A DNA stretch of 64,000 bases from Strigops habroptila (lineage: Eukaryota > Chordata > Aves > Psittaciformes > Psittacidae). Made by a program: the position numbers and the translations under genes. Location: the NCBI RefSeq assembly GCF_004027225.2, contig NC_044283.2, positions 38,198,207 to 38,262,206 of the forward strand, in the 5' to 3' direction. The notes beneath the pieces were generated by a model. That model was not told the DNA's origin. It saw nothing but the letters and a program-made list of their open reading frames with translations, and made no database searches. This document shows positions 34,990-47,040 of this stretch, piece by piece. Position 1 is the first letter of the stretch. Each line of letters begins with the position of its first letter.

Positions 34990-35165
34990 GGTGGTGGTGG
35001 TGGTGGTGGTTTTGGGGGCTTTTGTGGTACCTTTTTGTCATTTTGGTGTTTTGTTTTAATTTATTTATTCGTTGTTTTGGTTTATTTGGTGGGGGAGGGG
35101 TGTTGGGATTTTCTGTAAGATGAGGGGTTGGGGTTTTTTGTTCAGGTTTTTTGGTTCTATTTATT
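34990..35165 (+). repeat. (GGT)n array and G/T-rich low-complexity stretch
   Basis: Seven GGT units at 34990-35010 lead into about 150 bases that are almost only G and T on the plus strand, including GGGGGAGGGGTGTTGGG. It is the complement-type counterpart of the A/C-only tract at 18949. The glycine-rich open frame across it is an artefact of the repeat. Confidence 0.85.
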
Positions 35166-37586
35166 TAAACTAAGAATATTTGTTAAGAAAAATCTTTTCC
35201 TCGATGCTGAGATTGCACTTCATTTTTCCTTAGTCTGCAAGAGCTTCTTAAAGGAAAGTTAATTTACCTGGAGAATGAGTTTCCAGAAAATATCCATTCC
35301 AAATGCAAACTGTCTCCAAAGTAGGCTGACATATTTCTGTCAAATATTTGTACTCTGAAAAATACATGCTTGTGCTCAGTGTGCAACTTTGGCAAATCTG
35401 CTGGGGAATGAAGACAGTTATGACCTAACTAAATCCTATCTACCTGTGAAGCATGGCAATCCTCCATAATAGATGCTATCTGTCTGTATTGGGAGATCTT
35501 ACTAAGTAAAATACTGCACCTAGATTCCATTTACGGAGGGTGTGCAGTTAGCCCTTTGTTAAACTAACATGCAGAATTGAGTTTCTTCAATTTCATTTTC
35601 TATGTCTGCTTTTCAAGTCCACCAAACTTTATGTGTTTAAATCCAACAGGCTTTAATAGGATTTAAATACATGCTGTGCCTCACTGAAGAGGAAAGGGAT
35701 TACTTATGTGCCTATTCACTTGAATTATGCGTTTTGCTGAATGGGAAACTTTATGTGCTATTATTCCAGTGCTGAAGAAAGATGTGAAGGTAGGAGCCTG
35801 AAGCCTGAGCACACTTTGTTGTGTCTCCAGGTCATGGCAAGGACGATGAGCAAGCAACGCATCTTTATCTTCCTCTTTATACATTGTTAGAGCAGGGGAG
35901 ATCCCACGCAGAGCAGATGCATCCAGGCCAGGAGATACCCATTCGTAAATGTGCCAAAATCAGGTGAGCTGCAGTCACACTGTGCTGCCCAGAGCTACCT
36001 AGAAGATAAACTGCATGCTGCCAGCTGGTAACACAATCTCAGAAGCTGCTGCAGTATTGATTTTACACTACCAGATACCATGATACCAGAGAAGGAAAAT
36101 TCCAGCATCGTGTCTAGTTTTGTTGAATAAAATAATATTTCCCATTTTCCAAAATATCCTAAGACATTGAGAAAATCTTTGCAGCACCCAGTATGGTACT
36201 GGTTACAGTACCAGGGGGGTTCTGGTGAGGATCCAAACAGGACCCAGTTGTCTTGCTGTACAGAGAAACACAACTTCTGAACTTGCCTCAGTTTGTCCCA
36301 GAGGGATGCTGTGGAGAGCATCTATATTTCTGGCAACCTGGAGGCTCAGAAAAACCCATCATTCATCACTAAGCCCATTGGAGAGCGACTAGAAGCACTT
36401 ACTTGTCTGTACCTTGACCATTTCAATTTTTTCCCACATGCCTCATTAGTTTTTTTTTCTCTCTCACTCACTGCAGCCATACAAACGCCATAACATTTCA
36501 GAAAGATATTTACAATCCCAGGCATCCAAGTGACCAGCATTTCCCTGTGACCTTCTCACCCTATCATTTAGCTGTCAAGTTTTTCTATGTTATGTTCTTA
36601 CAGAAATTTTTCTTAGGCTGCTGTAGCTTAAACACAGCCACTCCACTGCTCACACTGGGAAAGTTTACATTTGGCTGGAGTGCGACTGCACTGTGAGAGC
36701 AGTATACCAGGTACCTGGCACAAGTGCCTAACCCTGCAACCCACTGCTTAACCTGGCAATACAGAGCACTTGGGAAACTTAACGCATTACTAAGCTGTAA
36801 AGATTACTTGAAATTTTCATCAACTTCTGTCTTTAACTAGGTAAATTAGGCAAATGGCTACTACCCCTCCTAAAATTCAGATATTTGTCCTTTTCATTGT
36901 ATTGAAACTCAGAAAGGTTTAAACATATAACTTGATAGGGTTTTTTTCTGGTGTTATTTGAGAAACAACCCTTGCACTTGGAAGTTGTGTTTCCCCTTAA
37001 AAAAAAAAATTAAAAAAAAAAAGTTTAAATTCACTCAGAAAAAAACCACCATATGCAATCTGGAATATGGTATAAATGAACTACTTAAATTTTGCTTCAG
37101 AGATGGTTATTACATTAGCATAGGCAGGGAATTCAGCTGAAAAATGCCTCTAGAGAGAATAAAAGTAGTTTAAACAAAAAATCTAGTTTTAAATTTCTTT
37201 GCTTACTAAAGCCTATAGGAATGATGAACTTTGAAACACTTCAAGAAATCATACAGGGCAACACTGAAAATTTGCCCAGTGAACTAGGAGTTCAGACAAC
37301 CTTTTTGCAATTCAAGTGTTCATTTATGTATATATATGCACATATGCACACATATTTTGGTAGATAGATCAACTGCATTTAAGCAATAAAACTGGAATTG
37401 CAAGCCACTGCTGGTTCTTACTGGCTCTACTTTCCACCACGAATCACTGAGGTACTGCTATTCCCAGGGACACCAACTTAACTCCTGTCCTGGAGTTGTC
37501 AAGCAAGCATGGATGAAGAATTGGCAAATAGCCTTGATATACTCACTGTAGTGTACTGTCTGTTCCATCATCTGTGTTCTTTTCAG

Positions 37587-37836
37587 GGTGCAATCATTGT
37601 AATTGCTCATCTGCAATTAGAAGTTTCAGTGTGAATAAGCCACACTCAGTTTGAAGAATGACCATTCACATTGGTTTCCTGTTTTATTTTACTGCTTGAA
37701 ACATGGCAGCAACTCAAAGTCTAAACCTGGTATGGGGCCTCCTCACCCTACCTGAGGTAGATCCTCTTGTGAGAAGAGAGACTGAACCTCGAAGTACTTG
37801 CAGTCTTTCAGAGGGATTTGCAGAGGCAAAAGCCAG
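37587..37836 (+). other. possible non-coding or first coding exon with strong donor
   Basis: An acceptor-like TGTGTTCTTTTCAG ends at 37586 and a full-consensus donor CAG|GTAAGT cuts at 37836/37837. All three frames have stops across the whole interval, so as an internal exon it would be non-coding. Its second half holds an ATG at 37703 in strong Kozak context (A at -3, G at +4), open through the donor. The left part has homeodomain-type cores (GCAATTAG, TGTAATTG) and could instead be a conserved non-coding element. Splice-like motifs occur by chance, so the call is weak. Confidence 0.2.
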
Positions 37837-37840
37837 GTAA
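37703..37840 (+). other. small ORF of 45 codons, status unknown
   Basis: It begins MAATQSLNLVWG and ends GFAEAKAR before TAA at 37838-37840. The start context AACATGG is strong. It has no transmembrane segment, signal peptide or motif that I recognise; the middle is charged (VRRETEPR). The stop codon lies inside the splice-donor motif, so a spliced product would continue instead into an unknown downstream exon. Function unknown. Confidence 0.12.
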
Positions 37841-37910
37841 GTGCTTTGCTTTTCCTGAATACTCTCCATAAACATGTACAGGACACGGAAAAAAAGTGCT
37901 ACTGTGCAGC

Positions 37911-37965
37911 ATATTTTATAGGAGGAAAACTGAGGCAGAAGAGTATTTAAAAATTAACTCTCAAA
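37911..37965 (-). repeat. possible MIR-type SINE remnant
   Basis: TTTTATAGGAGGAAAACTGA followed by GGCAGAAGAG resembles the reverse-complement core of MIR (TTTTACAGATGAGGAAACTG, then AGGCACAGAG). Only about 40 bases match by eye, so this is less certain than the copy at 20415. Confidence 0.35.
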
Positions 37966-38541
37966 GTATTTTAATAAATTTGGAATCTGAGCCTGAGTGA
38001 AATGGCCAAGGCTTTGACCGAATGGGAAAATTAATGCGTGTCTCAGAGTCCCATGTCAGGCTCATAGGAGCTCTCTTTTTCCCAGCCAATTTGTGCATTA
38101 AAATATTCAGAAAAGCCTCCAATTGCAGGAAGTCTAAGTTTCAGACGGGCAGTTCTGGTGAAGCTGAAAAGATGTACCAAGTCTAGGGGACTTATTCACC
38201 AGGAAAGCAAGAGTTAATTCCATACACACAGAGTAAAGATAGAATACATATCAAAGCTTTCACACTTTTTTCCATTCCGTAGTTTGCTCTGTACTTTAAA
38301 AATGTATTTAAACTGGGTGACCATGTATGCAAAGGAAAACTTTACAAGCAGATAAGTCTTCTAGAGCTGAATGTCTGCCAAGACAAAACTGTGTGGTTTA
38401 TTTTAAAAGGAGGAGTGGTTACCACTCAGAACACACCATTTCTGTTTAAGCAGTGGAGGCAAAACTAGTGTTTACAGTTTTTACATGTCATTAAAATACA
38501 ACTTTTGAGAAATAAAATCTCATTTTAGCCTATTCTGAAGC

Positions 38542-38561
38542 AAAAAAAAAAAAAAAAAAAA
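38542..38561. repeat. A20 homopolymer
   Basis: Twenty consecutive A. There is no identifiable retrotransposed body upstream, though GAAGC before it is ordinary sequence. Confidence 0.9.
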
Positions 38562-39468
38562 TTAGAAATTTATATTGAGGAAAGTTTTTAACTCAAAAGG
38601 AAGTATATTTTTAAAAACTTTTGTGGAGAAATGAAACTCTGACACAAGGAGTTCTTACATGCAGGTGTTACATATTATAATCTATATTACAGTACTGTGT
38701 TATCCACATGAGACCAGGTACAAAGAAAAACTTCTGGACTTTATTCAAGTTTGTGGGCTTGATTCTAATTTTATTTAGAACAAGTCTTGCCTCCATAGAC
38801 ATGAGTACTTCTACTGACTTCAGTGAACCCTTAGACTTTATTGGCATAAGTAAGAGGTATTAAGACTCTCACTCATTTCTATTTTAACTCTCAGATGTGA
38901 GTGTGCAAAGTCAAAAGCTCAGAAAATTGTTTTATATTTACCATAATCAAGAAAGAGTCACAAGAACTGAAGACCTCACATTTCTTACAATTTATCTCAA
39001 TATACCTCTCCAAGACCAACATGAACTTCTCACTTTTTTTATAAGAGCAGAAGCAGGTTCAGCACCAGCGGCAAAAATGGATCAGTTCAGCAGAAATCAG
39101 GGAGAAATGCAGTTTAAACCCCATGAAAGACAGAATCATGTCAAATCCATATAATCTCCTCCAAACACCACCACCAAAACCAAAAAAAGCACATTTCTAT
39201 AACTTCTTTTATAAGTAGTGTTCATTACTAAAGTATTGTATGGGTCTTAATTTATGCCAGCTGGGGGGAATCTTAGCTACTCAAGGAATTTCTTTTAGTC
39301 ATATAACGAGGAAACTTAACTTCATGCCTTTCTTCTTTATGTCTAAAAAAAAAAGAAATCATTTTCATCACTCCCTCACTTGTCATTAACTAAACGCATT
39401 TGCTCCACACAGATGAAAATCTTTTGAGAAACTCAAGCTAGTGCACAGGAAAGGGGGGGAAGGGGTAG

Positions 39469-39481
39469 CCACTAGGTGGCA
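39469..39481 (+). promoter_or_regulatory. CTCF-like core motif
   Basis: CCACTAGGTGGCA fits the CTCF core CCA(C/G)(C/T)AG(G/A)(G/T)GGC at every core position (consensus from memory). CTCF sites anchor chromatin loops, and the motif's orientation (forward here) predicts loop direction. The arms GCCAC and GTGGC are also symmetrical, which could inflate the resemblance. Flanking upstream motif support was not evident. Confidence 0.4.
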
Positions 39482-40194
39482 ATAGAAACCCCTTAAATAA
39501 ACTATTGTTACACACACTATTTATGCTATTCAATAGCTACCAATTTCAACTGAAAGTGTTGAATCGAAAGGAAGCAAACAAAACTTCTTATTGGTCATTA
39601 AACCACTTAAATTTTCCTTACAATTTTCTTTAATATTAATAAGAAACGAGTGATGTAGCATTGTATTAATTCCTCTTACTTATCTTCTTATTTTCTCCCA
39701 AGATCACTATTTAATATGCCACATAGTGGAGAAAGAATTTTCAATTATTATTTCAGCACTATCAGAAAGTATTGTGATAATTTATTGTGCTTAATAAATT
39801 TAGCATTTTGCCATCACTACAGAAGTCAGATGGCTGAAATTATTACTTTTCTGAGTTTGGACAGTATTATCAGACTAAAACCAAACTACTACTGACATAG
39901 TTCATGATTGCATTAGGTATTTGGTTCTCAAGTTCTAAAATCCCAGTGACTCTTGCAGGCGACCTAAGAAGAAAATTAGTCTTCAAATTAGATCTTAAGT
40001 TACATATCCAAAAATATATTAAATTAAGAGATCATCATTTCAAACTTAGCACAAGTGTTTCTATGCTGGAAAGTTCTTTCTGTCTGTACAACTCACCATT
40101 ATGTTGTAAATTTCACACTGCTCATTTTCACAGCTTGTGAGTTAGCAAAAATAAAAATCACAACCTGACATACATCCACATCATAACAGAATTA

Positions 40195-40236
40195 AGATTG
40201 TAGAGTTCAGATTGCAGAGTTTAGATTGCATAAATA
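40195..40236. repeat. 14-bp tandem repeat, three copies
   Basis: Units start at 40195, 40209 and 40223 with AGATTGTAGAGTTC, AGATTGCAGAGTTT and AGATTGCATAAATA. The first two differ at two positions and the third is decayed at its end. It is a small local duplication with no known family. Confidence 0.85.
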
Positions 40237-40262
40237 TATGAGTTTCCATTAAATTAAATATA

Positions 40263-40685
40263 ATGGAGTTTCCATTTTCAAATCCTAGTTTTTTTCAACT
40301 TCAACATCATTTTAATATTGGTCTTTATATAATATTTCCATGGTTTTTTTTTGTTCAGACACCAAAACCTCCTGCAATGAACTCCTCCTTGCCATTATCA
40401 TCATGGTTCAACAACTCAGCATTGAGAATTTTACCCCAGAGTGCCAGGACTGCATGGGCAAAACCAAGTGCTGTTTTCAGTCTGGTAATAGGAACCAGTG
40501 TGCCTGATCCAGCCTACTCTTTTCTCCTCCTTCTTGGCACCTTCTTCCTCAAGTCTCACTTATTTCCTCTGCTCTGCCTTCCTCTGCTTCACAGCAATGT
40601 GAACTTGGGGTTACATTACCATGTTAACATTCCCAGATGCCAGTGTTTCTCCAGGGGATTGCCAGACAGGAAAGGGAAAGCCTAA
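40263..40685 (+). other. 140-codon open frame, probably not a gene
   Basis: An acceptor-like run of nine T then GTTCAG ends at 40358, in phase with the frame, and the TAA stop overlaps an AATAAA hexamer (40684-40689), so it resembles a terminal exon. The predicted protein begins MEFPFSNPSFF and is leucine- and phenylalanine-rich in its second half because the DNA is pyrimidine-rich. I recognise no domain and see no sign of coding constraint. A chance open frame or a non-coding RNA exon is more likely. Confidence 0.12.
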
Positions 40686-43530
40686 TAAAACTAAAACTGA
40701 ACCTGAATTAATTTTTAAAGGAAAAGATCAGGGAAGTACCTGTTCTTTAGGTACTCCACTGCTGTGGGATTTTCCTAAATAGATCATAACAGAGAGAGAA
40801 AATTAGCTCCAAAAAATAAATGTACAGTGGTAAAACTCAGATAGCTTGCCTAGAGGCATTCTTGTAATTTGTTATAGAACAAGTCCATCAGAATACAAAT
40901 GGAAACACCTCACTTTGGGAAAATGGCATGACAAATTTAGACACCTATAGTGCCAAAAATTCACACATTAATTTCATCTCTAAAAGAGAGCAAACCAGAG
41001 CAAGTTATCAACTTTTGAAAAAAACTGAGTCCGAATATGAGTTTTGAAAGCTCAGCCTGTTTTCAGTTAATAGTGTCATGTACTTGCCATAAAAATATAT
41101 ATTTTTCAGTAACAATTTGCCTACAGCTTTGAAATACTGAGAAGCAATATTAAACTCTTAATTAAATAGAAATATGGTCACAGGCATGCACATGAACACT
41201 GACTGACATCTGCAGATGTTCCTTCAAAAATGCGGCTAAAAATTAATTTAGGGAAAATCGGGTTTAAAATTTGAAACCATTATTTTCCTGTCTGCAAGTG
41301 GCAGAGAGTCAAATTCTTCATTCTTTAGCAGAAAAATTAATTCTGGTGAGGATCTGAGGTGACATAATAACATAGTTCATAAATCTACTTTAATAACAAA
41401 AAAATGTAAAAGGTTGCAATGAACACAGGTCCTAAACATTTAAATTAAATCTGAAGCGTTCAGATTGTAACTTATTTTTCCAGTATTTCTCCACAGTCAG
41501 CATTAATAAACATACAGCAAGAAGATATTTAAGATATTCTTCCTGCCATTGCTCTTTTGTTTAGTCTCCTGGTTTCTCAGGCCTTGTGGCTATGGAACTA
41601 TAAAGCATCTATGGGTGCTGGTACTGACCAAGGCAAAAAAAGATTCAGCAAGGTTACAACACAAGTGATGAATGTAATAAGAAAGAAATCACATTTAAAA
41701 GGTATTGCTTTATTGCTAGGTTATAGGAGAAAGAGTAGCAAAACTCCAGAAGATATAAAGATGCAGATGAAACCGATATGTTCTCAGATTTACATCAAGC
41801 AGTTTAAAAATACACATATTTGACAAGTAGACAACAAGCCACCCAGGGAGCTATTTTGCACGAGCTCATTTAAGTCTTTAGGCAGGCTTGTAAATTCAGT
41901 TAAAGTGTCACATATAAACAGGCTTTGTTCAGCCTGTGCACCTCTCCTCTATCTGGGAACACACAGTAACAGGCCCCAAGGAAAGGAAGCTTTTGGTTGT
42001 TAAACTGAGGTAAGAGAACATATTGCTAAAAATCTGATACAATTATGACTTAGTCAAACAAGTCAAAGAAAGAAAAAGAGCAAGATAATGCTAACCTTTT
42101 ATACTACCATATCTTTTCAAAATGCTTCTTTGTAAAGCCTCTTATCCCATTTGCTTTATTCACTTTTTTTTTTTTACCAGAGCTCTCGGTAAAACAAGAA
42201 TAAAGGGAAATAAATTCAAGTAGCTCTTCATGTCTTATACCTCATTCTTCCTCAGACCTGGCAGCAAGATGCAGTGGCAGGAAACAGCAAGAAATAGAGA
42301 AGCAGGAGGAACAGCTGTTCCCTTGCTACTATGGAAAGATGCTCCACCTGTGTAGCAATTGGAGTGATTTAAAATGGTGAATCACCCTTCCTCTGTGGGT
42401 GGGGATGGTGATTAAATGTGTGGTGCTCATTTCTACTAAATGAGGAGTTTCTGTCACAGGAAAGGTCTGAAGTGTCTGTAGATCTGGAGCATCTTCAGCT
42501 TTTGATGTTTTCAATTCTTAGTCAGGTTATGACTTTTGATGCTAGCTCAAAGGGTGAGGAGCTTTATAATTTGTGGAAGGCTTTTGTGTATGTCTCCTAT
42601 CTGCAGAAGAAAAACAAAACTTTTGCTAAAAGAGAATGAGTCCACAGTAGGTAGGGTGCAGAGGGATACTGAGCTCTGACCAACTCAATAGAGAATGAAG
42701 GACTTCTCTCACTCAGTCACTTCTCTGCTTGGAAGCGAACCTTTCTTAGAGCACGGTCCACCTCCTCAACTACTGCAGCTCACAGCCCACCATGTTAATT
42801 AACTAATATCAAGCTGATAAGCAGCCCCAGCACACACCTCCAGAGCTTGGCTGGCACCACTCTGGATTTCACATGACCCCTAATCAGCATTTCTTTTCCT
42901 GGTGGAAAAACTCAAATTCTGAGACCTCTCTGGTGTTAAGATGCTTTTAAAGGTTTTGGTCTCTTTCCATTGGAGTCTGATAGTTGTCACAAAGTGCAGT
43001 TGTATTGTGGAATGAGAGAGGTACAGGTGGTTGTCACCCAACTCCCACGGAACATTTTACTTACACTAAAGGATGTCTAGCTGTGGCCATCTAAGCGTGC
43101 AGTCTTTTGCATCTCTTGAAGTTATTTTGGAAATAACATCCTGGCTGCTGTTAAAAGGGTCTGTTATTCTCCTCTTTATGCTCAGTATAAAACAAAATGC
43201 ACTTGACATTTTAGTCTGTTTATTTAACAGGTTTTTAATTTATTAAAAGTGTTTTCTCACCCAGAAAACATTTGGAGCATTTCTCTAGATATCTGTTCAA
43301 TCTTTTATTCTGTTCTTCAGGGCTGGCCCAGATAAAGCATATGCTTTTTCTTGAAAGAAATGACCTTTAGTTCCTGCTCTTCTACTCAAATACTTATCTG
43401 TTTTGACTTCTGTGAAAAGCAATGGGATGACAGCTTCCAAAAAATTATACAAAACTGGTTGTAAATAAAGACTATTTTCAGCTGAAGATCTTGAGTGCAT
43501 TCCTCAGATTAAGTCATTCCCAACTAATTC

Positions 43531-43560
43531 AGTTCTTTAAATAGAAGAAGTTCTTTAAAT
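43531..43560. repeat. 12-bp direct repeat
   Basis: AGTTCTTTAAAT occurs at 43531-43542 and again at 43549-43560, 18 bases apart. It is a minor local duplication. Confidence 0.8.
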
Positions 43561-46500
43561 TTCCTTGAAATTAAAGGGCACAGTTGCAAGGCAATAACAA
43601 GTGAAATTTGTTGGTGGTTTTCTATTTAAGTTGGAGTGAGGAGGACTTGAGAATTTATAAAAGTTCAGGTATGACAAAAAGATTATTTATATGTGAAGGA
43701 AAAAAGACATTTAGAAATGGTTTGTGATCAGTTTCAGGTAATTTCAGGGAGAGAAAAAATAACCGCATACATAGCATTCTTATAATTTACTTTCTACAAC
43801 ACATCCATTAGGAATAGTTCCATGTGATGGTAGGCTGTCTTTCCTGAAATACATTTTTAGAGAAAATTTTGCAAGGGAGAAAACATTAAAACACACCCTC
43901 CTCTAATACAGATACTTTCTTTTGACCAGCTTTTCATAGTCCTTCTGACTGGTTTTGGTCTGATTTCCCTTCACGTATCAGTTTTGCAATTTGCATCTTT
44001 ACAGTCTTTGGTGCAGTCACGTTTGATTTACACCACTTAAGACCAAAGGTGGATCCCTGGGTAAAATCTAGGCCACGTGGAAGTTGGTGGCAAGGCTCCC
44101 ATTGACTCTGATGATGGTGCTAAGATTTCATTCTTTCCTGTTTAAACAAAGGCTGTCCCCCACAGCAGCTACCCCTCATACTTGGGAGGAGCTCTAGCGC
44201 CAAATCAGCCATTTCACAACTGTTTCACAACCTAAAATAGGCTGAGATATTTAAAAAGTCTAGGGAAGGAAGATAAATTATTTAAAGATATACCAAGTAA
44301 GTATAGGCTGAACTTTTGAAAGGTGACATTTATAGGCTGGCTGTATGGAAAAACATCCTGACTGTACATTAATCAATCCTGAATAGAGATATTAAACAAG
44401 GCCAACATTTTCAGACTCAGATGCCTAAAGTTTGGTTCTAAATCCACAGTAAAGAATTTAGTTTTAAGACTACCTGGCTTGAAAAATATGGTTCTGATCC
44501 AAATTTATTAGTTCATGTTTTCTTGTGGACTTTGCAAACTAAGGAAAACTACTGATCTGACTGAATGCCTTATCTGGTTCCAAAATTAATGCTGCAGGAG
44601 AACTTCTGTCATTTAACAACAGAACTTTCAGACAATTGAACAACCACAACCAATTCTCCAAACAACACATATGCATCAGAACTCAGGAACATGGATGACT
44701 GCTGGGAAAATGGTGCCAGGAAGATGGAAGAAAGGAGAACTATATCCTCCTTAAAATTCTACTTTTAATCTTTGCTATATAAAGAAACACAGAACTTGAA
44801 AGCGTTGGGGGGTTTCTCTGGAATTATGTGTCCTTGTTCTTCAGAATAAATACTATTTTAGATCTTTGTTTTAAAACATATATTAAACATATTGCCATAC
44901 TACAGTATATTAAAGAGATTTCCCATTTTAATAATAAAAATAACTCATATTATTTTTAAAGTTGCAAGATGTTAACATCAGATGGGAAACAGTTTAAAAG
45001 ACAAGTGCTAAAAATAACCTTTAAAATATAGTGTACATTGATGTTTCAAAGATGAGTGAAAGTTACACTTGGCAAGGGTGTTGGATCCTTTCATACATTG
45101 GATGTGTTTAGCTTTGGTATTTTCTTAACAAATGGTTAGTATTGGGCCCTATGTCCCTGGAGGAAAGACATCATCCTGCATGACATGTTTCTATACAAAC
45201 ATACTCAAACCAAGGTCATCACTCACCTTCCTAAACCCTCAGCAACACAGGCCAACAACTTAATTTACAGAGAGAAGCTGTATGAAGTGTGGGACTAGCA
45301 GATCCCAGGGTCCAGTCAAGGTCTGCCACTGAATTAAGGGAACAGATGGAGTGGCTCAAGCTAGACGAGAATTTTTTTTCCCACTTCACCCATATATTTT
45401 CACATGCATCCCTAACTCATACTTAACCCTTTCTCATCTAGGGAGGCATGTAAACTGAAAGACATGAACACTGACTCATTTTTACACAATACCTGATATT
45501 CCCACATACACCGATGAATTCAACCAGCTCCACTGCAATTTAAGGCTCTGATCTTCCCATTATATTTTTCAGAATAGCTTCCTATGGACAAACTTGCTAT
45601 TCAGACTCTTCATCAGATCTGTAAATGAGCAAAAAGATCCAAACTAAGTACAGTTTAGGCATGATTTCAGTTCCTCCCTTTTTCTGCTTTGTATCTGACA
45701 GATACATATTTGAATTCCCAGGCTTCGTGACACTGCATGTTGGCAGCCATAGGCCACCACATGAAAATGGAACTATCAGTCTGACTTCTTTCAAGTTTAC
45801 CAATTTTTCGAAACAGTTACTGACAAAGCAAGCCCTGAAATACACAAACTGCTAGAAACATATTTCTTATGTCCCAGTACAACTATCACAAGTGCCTCTT
45901 CCCACAAGAAAGAAATGAGAACACTCAGTGATTAAGAATGCACACATTTTAAGTGTTTTATTTTTCTTAAATTGAACTTTACTTTTTCCTTTAGTACTAG
46001 ATACAACTAAAAATCAAAGTTACAATTTGTTACTTCAATAAGGGTCAGTTACCTAGCTGAGTCTGTGTGTTTTATACACTGACACTGAAAGATGGCAGAC
46101 AGCCAGCAATCTCAGCAGTTTTGTTTGTTAGATATAATAGGAACAAACTCAGATCTACACTTTGGGTTTTTTGCTTGATCTTGGCATCCAGCATGTCATA
46201 GCTCCTCTGAAGCGGATGATATTCTTTGCTCAGTGAATATCAGCAATATGTAAAACTCTTTTTGTCTTCTGTCAAGAGAGTGCAATCTGTCACAGCATGA
46301 AACAAAATTCTGGAAAACAGAGAATTCTGTCAATAAACAGGTAAAGATACAGGCCGGTTGTTACTTTATTGCATATCTGGCCCTCTGCAAGAAAGTCTGG
46401 TTGTATAAACTTAGAGTGTCTGATTGCACAGAAAAGGAGGGGCTACCATCTCTTTCTTATATTCCCATAACATCTGCTACTGGTCACTGGTACAGACTGG

Positions 46501-46949
46501 GGCTTTGATCTAATCCAGTATGGCTATTCGTATGTCCTATAACTGCTTTCATAAATTAAAGCCATAGCCTTTCCCCTTGCCATCACTTTTGGTCATGCTG
46601 TTCAGCATTCATATATAACATAGGATACAGTTATCTTAGAAATATAATATGCTGGTGTACATTATTGGAAATTAATTTTTGAATCTTTAGTCAGCTTGAT
46701 GTACTTTAAAAAAGGACACAAGTCTTCAGTCATATCAAATTATTAATTGTCTCAAATTACTTTGTAGAATTACTTAATAGTGAAAATTTGTTGAGAAATC
46801 GGAACTGGGTCTATCAATCAACTGCAAATTATGAAAGATCAGTAATTTGCATTGTCAATGTCAGAGAACTCCATCTTAATTTTCTCAATACTGTACATTA
46901 GTAAGGAGTTATTTACCTCTTAGGAACTGTACTTCTTTGAAATGTGTTA

Positions 46950-47040
46950 TCCACATGTAGTCCATTCTTGAACCGTACGTGCTCCCTGTGCCTGAAGCTA
47001 GCCATGAGCACGCGTGTAATAAAAATGGACTCCATGTGGA
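46950..47040. other. 91-nt imperfect hairpin, unknown identity
   Basis: The arm TCCACATGTAGTCCATT at 46950-46966 pairs with AATGGACTCCATGTGGA at 47024-47040 at 16 of 17 positions, the mismatch being 46958 with 47032. Inside, CGTGCTC at 46978-46984 pairs perfectly with GAGCACG at 47006-47012, leaving a 21-base terminal loop. The two unpaired segments between stems are equal in length (11 and 11), so the whole structure is symmetrical. It contains four CpGs in otherwise CpG-poor DNA. It could be a small RNA precursor on either strand, a decayed palindromic DNA transposon, or a symmetrical protein site. I know of no microRNA with these arms. Confidence 0.55.

Larger units (their letters stand above)
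26200..37500. other. gene-free AT-rich DNA
   Basis: No exon, RNA gene or intact mobile element could be supported. Minus-strand open frames at 28531-28914, 30728-30979 and 35995-36321 were read through and show no domain or motif I recognise. Homopolymers include T- or A-rich runs near 28208, 28969 and 29887. Short repeats are listed separately. Confidence 0.6.

Noticed and set aside
39058..39080. REST/RE1-like motif (TTCAGCACCAGCGGC)
   Set aside because: Only the left half fits the RE1 consensus from memory; the right half does not match at proper spacing.
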